NCBI RefSeq assembly: GCF_000025185.1
Contig: NC_013720.1
Coordinates: forward strand, 5,518,001-5,582,000
Reading direction: 5' to 3'
DNA length: 64,000 nt
Origin: Pirellula staleyi DSM 6068
GTDB lineage: Bacteria > Planctomycetota > Planctomycetia > Pirellulales > Pirellulaceae
The translations under genes and the position numbers were made by a program. This document shows positions 9,373 to 18,389 of the stretch, one piece after another (within the stretch, counting starts at the first letter, position 1; each line of letters starts with the position of its first letter). Below the pieces are notes generated by a model. The model saw only the letters and a list, made by a program, of their open reading frames with translations. It made no database searches and was not told the DNA's origin.

Positions 9373-10776
9373 ATGAAACGCACCCTCAGCTTGGCCTTGA
9401 TGCTGGCTGTTATCTTGGGCGGATGCAAAACCCCGATGGGGGGCCTCGGTTTTTGGAACAAGCAAACGCCGGTCGCTGTCAGCAGTTCGGCGACACCAGC
9501 TGCCGCTCCTTTGACGACAGCCGCTGCTCCGCAGTCCGCGGGTGATGTGCGACTCGTCTCGGGTGAAGAAGCGATTCCGCTGCAAGGGGAAACGCTGCAC
9601 GTGGGTGACGAGCTTCCAGCTCCGCAGTTCGAGCAATTGCCTCCGCAGCAGCACGTTCCGCAAACGCTTCCGCGCGAAGCGTTCACGGGACCTCCGAGCT
9701 TCATGGCTGTGCCACCACCCGGCTATGTTCCACCACATCTCGCCGCCCCTGAAGCGCATCAGCATCACCAGGGACAGCCCTGCCCTTGCTGTGGTCCCAA
9801 AGCGCCTTTCAAGTTCTCGGAAGATATGGGACCGATGTGGCATCCCGATGGGATCGCCTTGCCGTGGCCCTCGGATGAATACTTGTGCGATGGTGGCGAC
9901 CTGAACGACGACGTTCGGATTCGTGCGCGCGATCGCTTGGTGGCGGGGCTCGACCAAGAGGATACGGTGGTGCACTACGACACCCGCGATGGCAAAACCG
10001 AAGTGAGCCGCAGCAATCGTGTCTGCATTTATGCACCTCGCTTTGCCTCGGTACGCAAAGTCACCTCCCCAGTGCTGCACGAAGCTCACGAGCGGATGGC
10101 GGGACTCGATCAGCCGGAGAAGGTGAATTTGCATCTCGAGCGGACACCGGTTAACACAGCCACGCAGCCTCTGGAGCCTGCTTCGCAGCTGGCGCTTGAT
10201 CCTGTGATTATCTACAACGATCGGACCAAGGGCTTGCTGGTCGAAAACAACCAGTCGCTGCTGCTGGCCGAACGTGGATTCATGCCGCACGAAGATCTGC
10301 TCTTCATTCAGCGTGGCGTGTTTGAAGCGACCGAAAAAGCTCGCCTGGCCGAGCGGACGCAGGCAGCGATTGCCTGGTCGAGCGATCAAGCGGTGCAGCT
10401 GATCATCGATGGCAAATTGGCGAGCGAAGATGTCGGTGTCAGCAAAGCGCAAGAGACGGTGGTGTATGAACTGCATGGCACGCCTCGGATGCGGATTTGC
10501 AAGATCGCCAGCCGAAGCGAAGCGCAAGTGGGTGAGACGGTCGACTTCACCTTGCGGTTTGATAACGTCGGCGATCAACGTGTCGAGAAGGTGGTGATCG
10601 TCGACAACCTGACGACCCGGCTCGAGTTCGTCGAAGGCTCGGCCTCGTGCACCGTTCCAGCGAAATTCCTGACCGAACCCAACGACGGCGAGTCGCTCGT
10701 GCTACGCTGGGAAATCGAGCAGCCGCTGGAAGTGAACCAAGGTGGCATCATTCGCTTCCAGTGTCGCGTGCGGTAG
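9373..10776 (+). CDS. Putative lipoprotein with C-terminal DUF11-like domain
   Basis: The 467-residue product starts MKRTLSLALMLAVILGGC, a lipoprotein signal with lipobox ILGGC (Cys18). After an Ala/Pro/His-rich linker comes CPCC near residue 140, then WPSDEYLCDGGD, a central region of unknown fold, and a last 100 residues (RSEAQVGETVDFTLRFDNVG...) that look like a DUF11/CARDB-type immunoglobulin-like domain used in cell-surface adhesion or wall proteins. It is third in the row of secreted-protein genes. The cysteines in the middle could form disulfides or bind metal. The function is not known; a structural envelope role is an inference. Confidence 0.75.
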   Translation: MKRTLSLALMLAVILGGCKTPMGGLGFWNKQTPVAVSSSATPAAAPLTTAAAPQSAGDVRLVSGEEAIPLQGETLHVGDELPAPQFEQLPPQQHVPQTLPREAFTGPPSFMAVPPPGYVPPHLAAPEAHQHHQGQPCPCCGPKAPFKFSEDMGPMWHPDGIALPWPSDEYLCDGGDLNDDVRIRARDRLVAGLDQEDTVVHYDTRDGKTEVSRSNRVCIYAPRFASVRKVTSPVLHEAHERMAGLDQPEKVNLHLERTPVNTATQPLEPASQLALDPVIIYNDRTKGLLVENNQSLLLAERGFMPHEDLLFIQRGVFEATEKARLAERTQAAIAWSSDQAVQLIIDGKLASEDVGVSKAQETVVYELHGTPRMRICKIASRSEAQVGETVDFTLRFDNVGDQRVEKVVIVDNLTTRLEFVEGSASCTVPAKFLTEPNDGESLVLRWEIEQPLEVNQGGIIRFQCRVR

Positions 10777-10803
10777 TGGAAGAGGGATCGGAGATAAAGC
10801 CCT

Positions 10804-10830
10804 GGGACCAGAGTCAACCAACTCGGTCCC
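10804..10830 (+). terminator. Hairpin after the secreted-protein row
   Basis: GGGACC-A-GAGT (10804-10814) pairs with ACTCGGTCCC (10821-10830) around CAACCA with one bulged base. It starts 28 bases after the stop codon. No T-run follows, so termination is plausible but not assured. Confidence 0.45.
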
Positions 10831-10962
10831 CTTCGTCCTGTCGCTGGTCTCCTTGTCTCTTGGCCTCGAAGGGCTGACCTCTTTTTTCCGCTTGCAATCG
10901 CTGGCGGTGTGCGCGACATTACGGCAGTTCTCACTCCGCCCACCTACCTCGGAGTTCCTGCC

Positions 10963-13077
10963 ATGCGAAGTTTCTTTCGCCCCTTGTCGCTACTGACGCT
11001 TGCGCTACTCAGTTTTTCCGCAGCTGCACAAGAGACCCCGCCTGTAGCCAAACCACAGCCGACCGCCATCGATACCACGCGTGGCGATGCGCTGTTTGCC
11101 CGCTATTTCGAGCGTGAAACGGCCAAGCTCGAGGCCGATTGCCTGAGCGGAATCAAGTCGCTCGACGACTGGAAATCGCGCCGCGTGGTGATGCAGCTGC
11201 AGCTTCACAAAATGCTCGGCCTGTCACCGATGCCCGAGAAGACCGACCTGAAAGTGACAGTCACCGGCCGCGTGGAGCATCCCGATTTCATCGTCGAGAA
11301 GCTGCACTATCAATCGAGTCCCGGGCTCTATGTGACCGGCAATTTGTACCTGCCACGCGACACCACTAAACCCGCGCCGGCGATTCTTTACGTCTGCGGA
11401 CATGGCAAAGTGACGCACGAAGGCAAAAGCATGGGGAACAAAACCCATTACCAGCATCACGGCGGCTGGCTCGCGAAGAACGGCTATGTTTGCCTGGTGA
11501 TCGATACGATTCAGCTCGGCGAGCTCGAGGGGATTCATCACGGCACCTATCGCGAAGGGATGTGGTGGTGGCTCTCGCGCGGCTATACACCGGCGGGAGT
11601 GGAAGCCTGGAACTGCGTGCGCGGCATCGATCTGCTCGAGTCGCGGAAAGAAGTCGACGGCGAGAAAATTGGCGTGACCGGCCGCAGCGGTGGTGGCGCA
11701 TACAGCTGGTGGATTGCTGCGATCGACGAGCGAATCAAAGTGGCGATTCCCACCGCAGGGATCACCGACCTGCGGAATCATGTGGTCGACGGCTGTGTCG
11801 AGGGACATTGCGACTGCATGTTCATGGTGAACATCTATCGCTGGGACTATCCGGCTGTCGCGGCGATGATTGCTCCCCGCCCGCTCCTGATTGCGAACAC
11901 CGACAGCGACCCGATTTTCCCGCTCGATGGCGTGGTGCGGACGTTCGACAAAGTCCGCTCGATCTACAAGCTCTATGACAAGGCCGACAACCTGGGCCTG
12001 AATATCACCAGCGGTGGGCACGTCGATACGCAGGAACTGCAAGTGACAGCGATTCGCTGGCTCGATGTGCATTTGCGCGGCGAGTCGCGACCAATCTTAA
12101 ACGCGGCCGAGAAATACTTTGAGCCACCGACGCTGAAAGTGTTCGAAACGCTCCCTGCCGATGAAATCACGACGAAAATCCACGACACGTTTGTCCCCCT
12201 TCCCCCCTCCCCTGCTGTTCCGCAAAACGGGGCGCAGTGGAACGAGATGACAACCAGCTGGCAAGCTGCACTGAAGCAGCTGCCGCTCCGCAACTGGCCA
12301 GCGAGCGCACCGACTTCACTTCCCAAGCCGGTGTTCGATGTTTCGAAGGAGGGCGTCCGTTTTCGCGCGATCGATTTCCTGAGTGAAGAAGATGTGCCGC
12401 TGCGGATGTACATCGCGCATCGCGCGGGGCTCGAGAAGTTCGATCTCGCCGTGCTTCAAGTGCTGGGAGACAGCGACTGGTCGAATTTTTTAGCGACCTA
12501 CCGCGTCGGTTTTGAAGAACAGCTGCGTGAGGAAACGCTCCCCCCTGCCGATGCCAAATCGGCCGAGAGTACGACGAAGATGTTCGCGGCATTTCCGTGG
12601 GTGATGTGCTATGTCGCGCCGCGCGGAGCGGGACCGACTGCTTTCAACCAGACCGATCGCAAGCAGATCCAGAATCGACGTCGGTTTTATCTGCTGGGGC
12701 AAACGCTCGAGCTGATGCAGGCATGGGATATCCGCCGCGCAATGCAGACGATTCGCTCGGAGCAGTTGCTCGGAAAAACTCCCCTTTGGATCGAAGCGCA
12801 TGGGCCGCTGGCCTCGACGTCGCTCTACGCCGCGCTCTACGAACCACCGCTTGACCGCATCGATCTGCACGATCTTCCCACGAGCCATGCGACCAGCGCA
12901 ACGCCGCTGCTGGGGGTTCAGCAGATCCTCGACCTGCCCCAAACGGTGGCGATGGTCGCCACTCAGTCGCCGGTGGTGATTTACGGCGACGAAACTCCGT
13001 GGAGCTATCCTCGCGAGGTCGCCAAATCGCTCGGCTGGAATGCCAAACAGCTGCAATTCCGCAAAGCAGCTCCGTAG
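10963..13077 (+). CDS. Secreted alpha/beta hydrolase (acetyl xylan esterase-like), two-part protein
   Basis: The 704-residue product has a signal peptide (MRSFFRPLSLLTLALLSFSA). The alpha/beta hydrolase fold covers residues about 110-390. ILYVCGHGK marks the oxyanion strand, GRSGGGAYS near residue 245 is the nucleophile elbow (G-x-S-x-G) and GGHVDTQ near residue 350 carries the likely catalytic His. The second half (residues about 400-704) repeats parts of a hydrolase-like fold without a clear nucleophile. Such 'acetyl xylan esterase-like' proteins are common in planctomycetes beside sulfatases and are thought to deacetylate polysaccharides in the periplasm; the substrate is not shown. ATG 10963 is chosen because it opens directly with the signal peptide. 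Confidence 0.8.
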   Translation: MRSFFRPLSLLTLALLSFSAAAQETPPVAKPQPTAIDTTRGDALFARYFERETAKLEADCLSGIKSLDDWKSRRVVMQLQLHKMLGLSPMPEKTDLKVTVTGRVEHPDFIVEKLHYQSSPGLYVTGNLYLPRDTTKPAPAILYVCGHGKVTHEGKSMGNKTHYQHHGGWLAKNGYVCLVIDTIQLGELEGIHHGTYREGMWWWLSRGYTPAGVEAWNCVRGIDLLESRKEVDGEKIGVTGRSGGGAYSWWIAAIDERIKVAIPTAGITDLRNHVVDGCVEGHCDCMFMVNIYRWDYPAVAAMIAPRPLLIANTDSDPIFPLDGVVRTFDKVRSIYKLYDKADNLGLNITSGGHVDTQELQVTAIRWLDVHLRGESRPILNAAEKYFEPPTLKVFETLPADEITTKIHDTFVPLPPSPAVPQNGAQWNEMTTSWQAALKQLPLRNWPASAPTSLPKPVFDVSKEGVRFRAIDFLSEEDVPLRMYIAHRAGLEKFDLAVLQVLGDSDWSNFLATYRVGFEEQLREETLPPADAKSAESTTKMFAAFPWVMCYVAPRGAGPTAFNQTDRKQIQNRRRFYLLGQTLELMQAWDIRRAMQTIRSEQLLGKTPLWIEAHGPLASTSLYAALYEPPLDRIDLHDLPTSHATSATPLLGVQQILDLPQTVAMVATQSPVVIYGDETPWSYPREVAKSLGWNAKQLQFRKAAP

Positions 13078-13241
13078 CGGCATTGCAGCGGCGTAAAGCC
13101 TCCCCTTTCCACCTTTCTCGACGCGATTCTCTTGCGGCTGCGCCCTCTTCCTCTGCAGCCGCTTGCTTTTCATACTTGAGGCGTGGCCCGCCGCTCGCGC
13201 GGGCCGCCATCCAGTTCCTCTCTCGCCTCGAGGCTCAGATT

Positions 13242-14345
13242 ATGTCGTGGATTGCCGATCGTACCCGTGCTTTTGATTCCAGCGGCATCCGCAAAGTGTT
13301 CGATCTGGCCGGGAAGATGAAGGACCCGATCAACCTGTCGATTGGGCAGCCCGATTTCGACGTTCCCCCCGAGATTAAAACCGCCTGCATCACCGCCATC
13401 GAGCAAGGGAAGAACGCCTATGCTTTGACGCAAGGGATGCCGGTGCTGCGCGACAAGCTGCAAGCCTCGATCGAGCAAGAGTATCGGCACGCCGATCGGA
13501 AGGTGTTTGTCAGCAGCGGCACCAGTGGCGGCCTGACCCTCGCGATGCTGTCGATCATCAATCCGGGCGACGAAGTGATCGTGTTCGATCCGTACTTCGT
13601 GATGTACACCTCACTCACACAGCTGGCCGGTGGTGTGCCGGTGATCATCGATACCTACCCCGATTTCCGGATCGATCTAGCGAAAGTGAAAGCGGCGATC
13701 ACTCCGCGCACGAAGATGATCCTGCTCAACAGCCCGGCCAATCCGACCGGTGTGGTGGCGACACAAGCCGAAGTGCAAGGGCTCGCCGAAATCGCTGCCG
13801 AGAACAACATTGTGCTGCTCTCGGACGAGATTTATCGAAGCTTTTGCTACGACGCGCCGTTTGAATCCCCGGCCAAGTACAACGACAAAGTGCTGGTGAT
13901 CGACGGCTTCTCGAAGAGCCACGCCATGACCGGCTGGCGTCTCGGTTTTGTGCATGGCCCGGCCGAGATCATCGACACGATGATCAAGCTGCAGCAGTAC
14001 ACGTTTGTCTGCGCGCCGCAGCCGGTGCAATGGGCTGGCGCGGTGGCGATGGATGTCGATATCCAGCCCTATGTCGATGCGTATCGCAAAAAACGCGACA
14101 TGATCACCGAGGGGCTGCAAGATCTCTACGAGCTACCAAGCCCAGGTGGTGCCTTTTATCTCTTCCCCAAAGCGCCTTGGGGAACGGGAAGTGAGTTTGT
14201 CGCCAAAGCGATCGAGAACTCGCTGCTGATCATCCCGGGCAATATTTTCAGCAAGCGCGACAGCCACTTTCGGATTTCGTATGCCGCCTCGGAAGCAACG
14301 ATCGCTCGGGGCATTGAAGTGCTGCGTAAGATCGCCAAACAGTAG
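13242..14345 (+). CDS. Class I/II PLP-dependent aminotransferase (aspartate aminotransferase-like)
   Basis: The 367-residue protein has the fold type I pattern: INLSIGQPDFDVP near the start, NSPANPTG near residue 162 (cofactor Asn), DEIYRSF near residue 203, and GFSKSHAMTGWRLG near residue 227, in which Lys forms the Schiff base with PLP. The Arg of RISYAA near the C-terminus binds the substrate carboxylate. It most likely transaminates aspartate or another dicarboxylic or aromatic amino acid in the cytoplasm. The start at 13242 matches the family's N-terminus; the frame upstream overlaps the esterase gene and looks non-coding. A strong terminator follows. Confidence 0.92.
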   Translation: MSWIADRTRAFDSSGIRKVFDLAGKMKDPINLSIGQPDFDVPPEIKTACITAIEQGKNAYALTQGMPVLRDKLQASIEQEYRHADRKVFVSSGTSGGLTLAMLSIINPGDEVIVFDPYFVMYTSLTQLAGGVPVIIDTYPDFRIDLAKVKAAITPRTKMILLNSPANPTGVVATQAEVQGLAEIAAENNIVLLSDEIYRSFCYDAPFESPAKYNDKVLVIDGFSKSHAMTGWRLGFVHGPAEIIDTMIKLQQYTFVCAPQPVQWAGAVAMDVDIQPYVDAYRKKRDMITEGLQDLYELPSPGGAFYLFPKAPWGTGSEFVAKAIENSLLIIPGNIFSKRDSHFRISYAASEATIARGIEVLRKIAKQ

Positions 14346-14381
14346 GCAAGTCGGTGAAAAACTCGCTGTCGTAAAAAATAC

Positions 14382-14424
14382 GGGCCGGTCTTCTCCAGGT
14401 GCAGAAGTCCGGCCCTCTTTTTTT
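14382..14424. terminator. Bidirectional Rho-independent terminator
   Basis: The stem pairs GGGCCGG at 14382 with CCGGCCC ending at 14415; TCTTCT opposes AGAAGT inside, giving 13 pairs with one mismatch around an 8-base loop. TCTTTTTTT follows on the plus strand, and A6 at 14373-14378 provides a T-run for the minus strand. It sits between the convergent aminotransferase gene and the minus-strand gene at 14449. Confidence 0.9.
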
Positions 14425-14448
14425 GTCGTTCGTGACAGGCGTTTGGCC

Positions 14449-15033
14449 TTAAGGATTATACGGCCAAGGTGGGAGCCGATTCAGATAATCGGGATGCACC
14501 CCCTTGAGCCAAACGTAGTTGTCGTCGATCCGCTGGGGAACAACGAGTCGACAGCCGACGATGCCATAGACCGCAGCCCCGAGGACCATCACGATCCCCG
14601 CGAGGATCAAAAACCCGACAATATCGGAATTCGCATTGGCGACGCCCGCGATGAAAGCGACCACTCCCAGGAGGGCAATGCTCCAAGCGATCAGCATCCG
14701 TGTTTGTCGCCGCTTATACCACTCTTCGGTGAGCGGAATATCGATCACCGCTTTCTTCTGCATGATCATCGCAATGACGGCGTAGATGATCAGATTCGCC
14801 AAGAGCGCCAGGTAAACCAGTGGCGGATGCCAGGTCAGGTTTCGCTTCAGTGTGCGTGTGGCTGGCTGATTGCTGAGGATGCAGATTTCCTTCGGAATCG
14901 GCGCGTGCTTAAACATCACGAGCACATTTCCCTTACGCCACATCGTCACTTGAGGGCCAGTCGGGACAGCAACTTGCTCGGCGAAAGGATTCGGAGCGGC
15001 TGGTGTGTAAGCGTACGGGTTAATGTTGCTCAT
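14449..15033 (-). CDS. Hypothetical membrane protein
   Basis: The 194-residue product starts MSNINPYAYTPAAPNPFAE. The N-terminus is Pro-rich, followed by a domain with KGNVLVMFKHAPIPKEICI (residues 32-50) and four hydrophobic segments near residues 70-90, 112-130 and 136-160. Proteins with a short Pro-rich head and this mid-region occur widely in planctomycetes, but I know of no assigned role. The ATG at 15033 is preferred over the adjacent upstream TTG. It is convergent with the aminotransferase gene and shares its terminator. Confidence 0.65.
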   Translation of the reverse strand: MSNINPYAYTPAAPNPFAEQVAVPTGPQVTMWRKGNVLVMFKHAPIPKEICILSNQPATRTLKRNLTWHPPLVYLALLANLIIYAVIAMIMQKKAVIDIPLTEEWYKRRQTRMLIAWSIALLGVVAFIAGVANANSDIVGFLILAGIVMVLGAAVYGIVGCRLVVPQRIDDNYVWLKGVHPDYLNRLPPWPYNP

Positions 15034-15077
15034 CAAGGCTGCCTATCGAAGGAAAAAGCTTAGGGCTCGACTGACGA

Positions 15078-16001
15078 TCAGCTGGCAAAAATCTTATCCA
15101 TGCGGGCTGCGACATCGGTCAGCCACTCGCGATCGCCGCCAGGAATTTCGGCCGTTCCCCAGCCACTCGTGAAGCCCACCTTCTTGAGTTCGGCCATCAC
15201 CTTGGGGAAGTCGGAATCTCCTTCGAGCAGTTTGGCGGCGAAACCTTTGCCGAGCGACTCCCCTTCGGCCACTTTCTTATAGTCCTTGATGTCGAGCTTC
15301 TTGATCCGTTTGCCAAGAATCGGCACCCACTCGGCTGGAGGCGAATAGCGGACCGTGTTGCCGATGTCGAAGTATGAACCGACGCGCGACGATTCGCAGG
15401 CGTCGATGAAGTCGGCCATCTGCTGCGGCGCGACAAGGAAATCGTTCCAGACGTTTTCGATGAGGATGTCGATCCCCATTTCGTCGGCCAGTCCGGTCAC
15501 TTTCTTGATCTCAGCGACACTGCGCTCGAACGCTTGCTCGTAGGTGGCGTCGGCGGTGACGCGACCGGGAACCAGCAGCACGCTGGTGCCGCCAATATCT
15601 TTGCTGAACTTCATGGCGGTCTTGAGCGCTTCGAGCCCCTCGGCACGCACGTCGGGATTGGGGTCCGAGAGACGCTTGTTCCAGTGGACCGAATCGACGA
15701 CACCGGGGACTTCGAGCCCCGTTTCGTCCTTGGCCTTCAGCACCTCTTCGACAGTTAAGGGGCCGGGGCTATCGAGTTCGACACCGTCGAATCCGAGTTC
15801 CTTGAGGAGCTTGAACTTGTCGAGCACGCTGCCGGGAACCTGAACCATGTACCATTTCACAGCCTTCCTGAAGCCCGGCATTTTGTCCTCAGCAGCGGCA
15901 AATGGCGAAGAAAAGAGCGAAGAGCCGGCGAGGGTGGCAGCGGCAGCTCCGGCGAGGAAGTGACGACGCGAAAGTGCAGCGGGTGCGTGATCGGAGTTCA
16001 T
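15078..16001 (-). CDS. Tat-exported sugar phosphate isomerase/epimerase-like TIM-barrel protein
   Basis: The 307-residue protein has a twin-arginine signal (SRRHFLAGAAAATLAG, residues 11-26) cleaved near FAAA-ED. The rest fits the AP endonuclease 2/xylose isomerase-like TIM barrel: FDGVELDSPG near residue 73, ILIENVWNDF near residue 183 and GSYFDIGN near residue 217, where the acidic residues normally bind a divalent metal. Such exported barrels are numerous in planctomycetes and are thought to process sugars or sugar acids in the periplasm. The exact substrate is unknown. It is transcribed divergently from the DUF1080 gene. Confidence 0.85.
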   Translation of the reverse strand: MNSDHAPAALSRRHFLAGAAAATLAGSSLFSSPFAAAEDKMPGFRKAVKWYMVQVPGSVLDKFKLLKELGFDGVELDSPGPLTVEEVLKAKDETGLEVPGVVDSVHWNKRLSDPNPDVRAEGLEALKTAMKFSKDIGGTSVLLVPGRVTADATYEQAFERSVAEIKKVTGLADEMGIDILIENVWNDFLVAPQQMADFIDACESSRVGSYFDIGNTVRYSPPAEWVPILGKRIKKLDIKDYKKVAEGESLGKGFAAKLLEGDSDFPKVMAELKKVGFTSGWGTAEIPGGDREWLTDVAARMDKIFAS

Positions 16002-16318
16002 AAGCCTTGCGTTTTCGAAGCGGAACAGATTTTAAAAGCGGAACACAAAAGAAGGTTCGCCGTGGTGGTCGCGGAGAGGCGCGGAGAGAAGCTGACAGCA
16101 AAAGCGAGACTCGAAATATACTCGCCCGCTGTGGTCGCATTCAACCCAAACGTCTCCGCCGTCGGCTTTTGGGTGGCGGCTGGGGGCTCGAAAGTTCACC
16201 CCAGGGGAAAGTTGGTCGCGAGCGCGACAACGATCGGATAAACTTTGACCGACTCCACGGGAGCCGCTTCCCTGAGCGCTCTTTATCCCCACACTCTCCC
16301 TGCTTTGCAGATTTCACC

Positions 16319-17638
16319 ATGCCGATCACGCTCCCCCGTTGGTTCACCGGCCGCTTCCAAGTTACGCGTCTCGTTTTGATCGCCGCTGGACTGCTCCCAT
16401 CCCTGGGCTGCATCAATTCGTACTCCGAAACCACAACGGCCCCAAGTCCAGTCGCCTCCACCGAGGTCGCGGCGAAAGACAAGCCAGCCCCTTCAGCCGC
16501 TGCTGATGCCGAGCAGCGCCAACCGGTCGCCCAGGCCCCGCGCGTGCTGAGCGACGCCGATCTAGCGGCTGGCTGGATCGCCCTGTTCGATGGCGAGACC
16601 TTATTTGGCTGGAAGGCTTACAGCAAAGCGAACTGGGCCGTGAAGGAGGGGGCCATCACTGTTTCTGAAGGTGAAAAGGGGCTCCTCTGCACGCACGTGC
16701 AATTTTCCGACTACGAGTTGCGGCTCGACTACCAAGCGACCCCCGAGACCAACAGCGGCATTTTTCTGCGCACTCCCACGGTGGCTGAACTCGAGGATGT
16801 GACAACCCGCTGCTATGAGCTGAACATCGCCCCGCCATCGAACGGTTTTCCGACCGGCAGCCTCGTGGGCCGCGAAAAAGCGGAAGGAATTGTGACCGAC
16901 AATGCATGGCACACGCTGCATGTGACGTTGCTGGGCGACAAAGTGACGGTGAAGCACGACGACAAGGAGCTGTATACCTACACCGACAAGATGCCCCCCG
17001 GACGAGGCTATATCGGGCTGCAACTCAACTCCGGCGCGATCGCTTTCAAGAATGTGCATCTGAAGCCACTGGCGCTTGCGCCAATTTTTAACGGCAAGGA
17101 TCTAACTGGATGGTCGCAGCCCGAGGGGTCGAAGAGCGAGTTCAGTGTCAGCGAGGATGGACTGCTGAAGGTGAAGAATGGGCGGGGAGCGCTCGAGAGC
17201 GACGGCGCCTACGGCGATTTTGTCCTGCAACTGGAGTGCATGACGCACGCCAAAGAGCTGAACAGCGGCATTTTCTTCCGGTCGATTCCGAAGGAACTAA
17301 CCAACGGCTACGAGAGCCAAATTCACAACGGCTATAAAAACGGCGATCGGACCCAGCCGGTCGATCATGGAACCGGCGCGATCTTTCGTCGCGTGAATGC
17401 CCGGCTCGTCGTGGCCGACGATCTCGCCTGGCTTTACAAAACCGTGGTAGCCGATGGGGCCAATATCGAGGTGTGGGTGAACGGCTATCCGGTCACCGCC
17501 TGGACCGACGAGCGCAAGGCCGATAAAAACCCGCGCAATGGCCTGCGAACCGAAGCTGGCACGCTGCAGATCCAAGGACACGACCCCACGACCGATCTCT
17601 CGTTTCGCAACATCAAGATCGCCGAACTGCGAAAGTAG
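16319..17638 (+). CDS. Lipoprotein with tandem DUF1080 (3-keto-disaccharide hydrolase-like) domains
   Basis: The 439-residue product starts MPITLPRWFTGRFQVTRLVL and has a lipobox PSLGC with Cys31. Two DUF1080 copies follow an Ala/Pro linker: the first (about residues 78-250) opens GWIALFDGETLFGWKAY, the second (about 255-438) opens APIFNGKDLTGW. Both have the diagnostic ELNSGIFFRS/ETNSGIFLRT strand. DUF1080 is a concanavalin-like beta-sandwich now linked to 3-keto-glycoside hydrolysis. Position next to the TIM-barrel isomerase-like gene fits a sugar-processing role in the periplasm. The start at 16319 is chosen for the signal peptide; the upstream open frame from 16007 is not signal-like. Confidence 0.85.
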   Translation: MPITLPRWFTGRFQVTRLVLIAAGLLPSLGCINSYSETTTAPSPVASTEVAAKDKPAPSAAADAEQRQPVAQAPRVLSDADLAAGWIALFDGETLFGWKAYSKANWAVKEGAITVSEGEKGLLCTHVQFSDYELRLDYQATPETNSGIFLRTPTVAELEDVTTRCYELNIAPPSNGFPTGSLVGREKAEGIVTDNAWHTLHVTLLGDKVTVKHDDKELYTYTDKMPPGRGYIGLQLNSGAIAFKNVHLKPLALAPIFNGKDLTGWSQPEGSKSEFSVSEDGLLKVKNGRGALESDGAYGDFVLQLECMTHAKELNSGIFFRSIPKELTNGYESQIHNGYKNGDRTQPVDHGTGAIFRRVNARLVVADDLAWLYKTVVADGANIEVWVNGYPVTAWTDERKADKNPRNGLRTEAGTLQIQGHDPTTDLSFRNIKIAELRK

Positions 17639-17683
17639 TTCGCGCGATCACAACGGTGTTGACCTACGCCGAGCAGAGTCACT

Positions 17684-18232
17684 CTAACGCAACGGCTTAC
17701 GCTCTTGGAAAGTCGCTGGATAACGTTCTTTTACAAACTTCCAGAAGTTGTCGCGAATGGCAACTTCTTCGTCGTGATATCGCTCCCAGTATCCGGGCAC
17801 GTGCCAATGCATGGGTCCGTTACAAGCAAACTCTTCCGGTTCAGATGAGTGCGACCAGAAGTCGGGAACCGTGGGATCGACTATCTGAAACAACGACCGA
17901 TGAAACAGGCATGGATCGTTGACATTATTGAGGAGACGATAGCGACTCGCCTCTATAGCTAGAACTTCGTAGTGGCGATCAACGGTCAGACTCCAATGTT
18001 CACGAACACTCCACTTCGCCTGCGAATTTGTCGATTCACTACAAACAGTGCCCAAGCAAACGATCCAGTCACGGTGATACAAGTCAACGAGGATTTCCAG
18101 CATTTTGCTAGGAGACAATCCAATGATTGCTGCTAGTTCATCTGCGGTAAATGATTTGCTCGGCGAGGATGCCGATACCTTTCTAGCAATCTGGCAGATG
18201 TTGTCGTAATTGCCTAGGAATTGAACGATCAT
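17684..18232 (-). CDS. Orphan protein, AT-richer than neighbours
   Basis: The 182-residue product begins MIVQFLGNYDNICQIARKV. The first 60 residues (FTADELAAIIGLSPSKMLEIL) read like a winged-helix or helix-turn-helix, with alpha-helical segments around a conserved-looking LSPSKM. The C-terminal half is rich in aromatic residues (HWHVPGYWERYHDEE) and Glu. No family was recognised. The codon choice is visibly AT-richer than in the genes on either side, which suggests recent acquisition. It sits alone between the DUF1080 gene and the SPFH gene. Confidence 0.6.
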   Translation of the reverse strand: MIVQFLGNYDNICQIARKVSASSPSKSFTADELAAIIGLSPSKMLEILVDLYHRDWIVCLGTVCSESTNSQAKWSVREHWSLTVDRHYEVLAIEASRYRLLNNVNDPCLFHRSLFQIVDPTVPDFWSHSSEPEEFACNGPMHWHVPGYWERYHDEEVAIRDNFWKFVKERYPATFQERKPLR

Positions 18233-18315
18233 TTAAGCAGCACTCGCATAAGCCACGAGGTTTGTACCGCTTTGGCATTTTTTAGGGCTGTCCCTGGGGA
18301 GACGTGGCGTACGAC

Positions 18316-18342
18316 AGCTCAGGCTGGCAAGCAACCTGAGCT
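18316..18342. other. Intergenic hairpin
   Basis: AGCTCAGG (18316-18323) and CCTGAGCT (18335-18342) form an 8-base-pair perfect stem with an 11-base loop in the 157-base gap downstream of the SPFH gene. No T-run is present on either side. It could be a terminator-like or transcript-stabilising element. Confidence 0.4.
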
Positions 18343-18389
18343 ATCAAGACGCGTGGTGCGCTGCGATTCCGCCGAGCGAACATGCGCCC

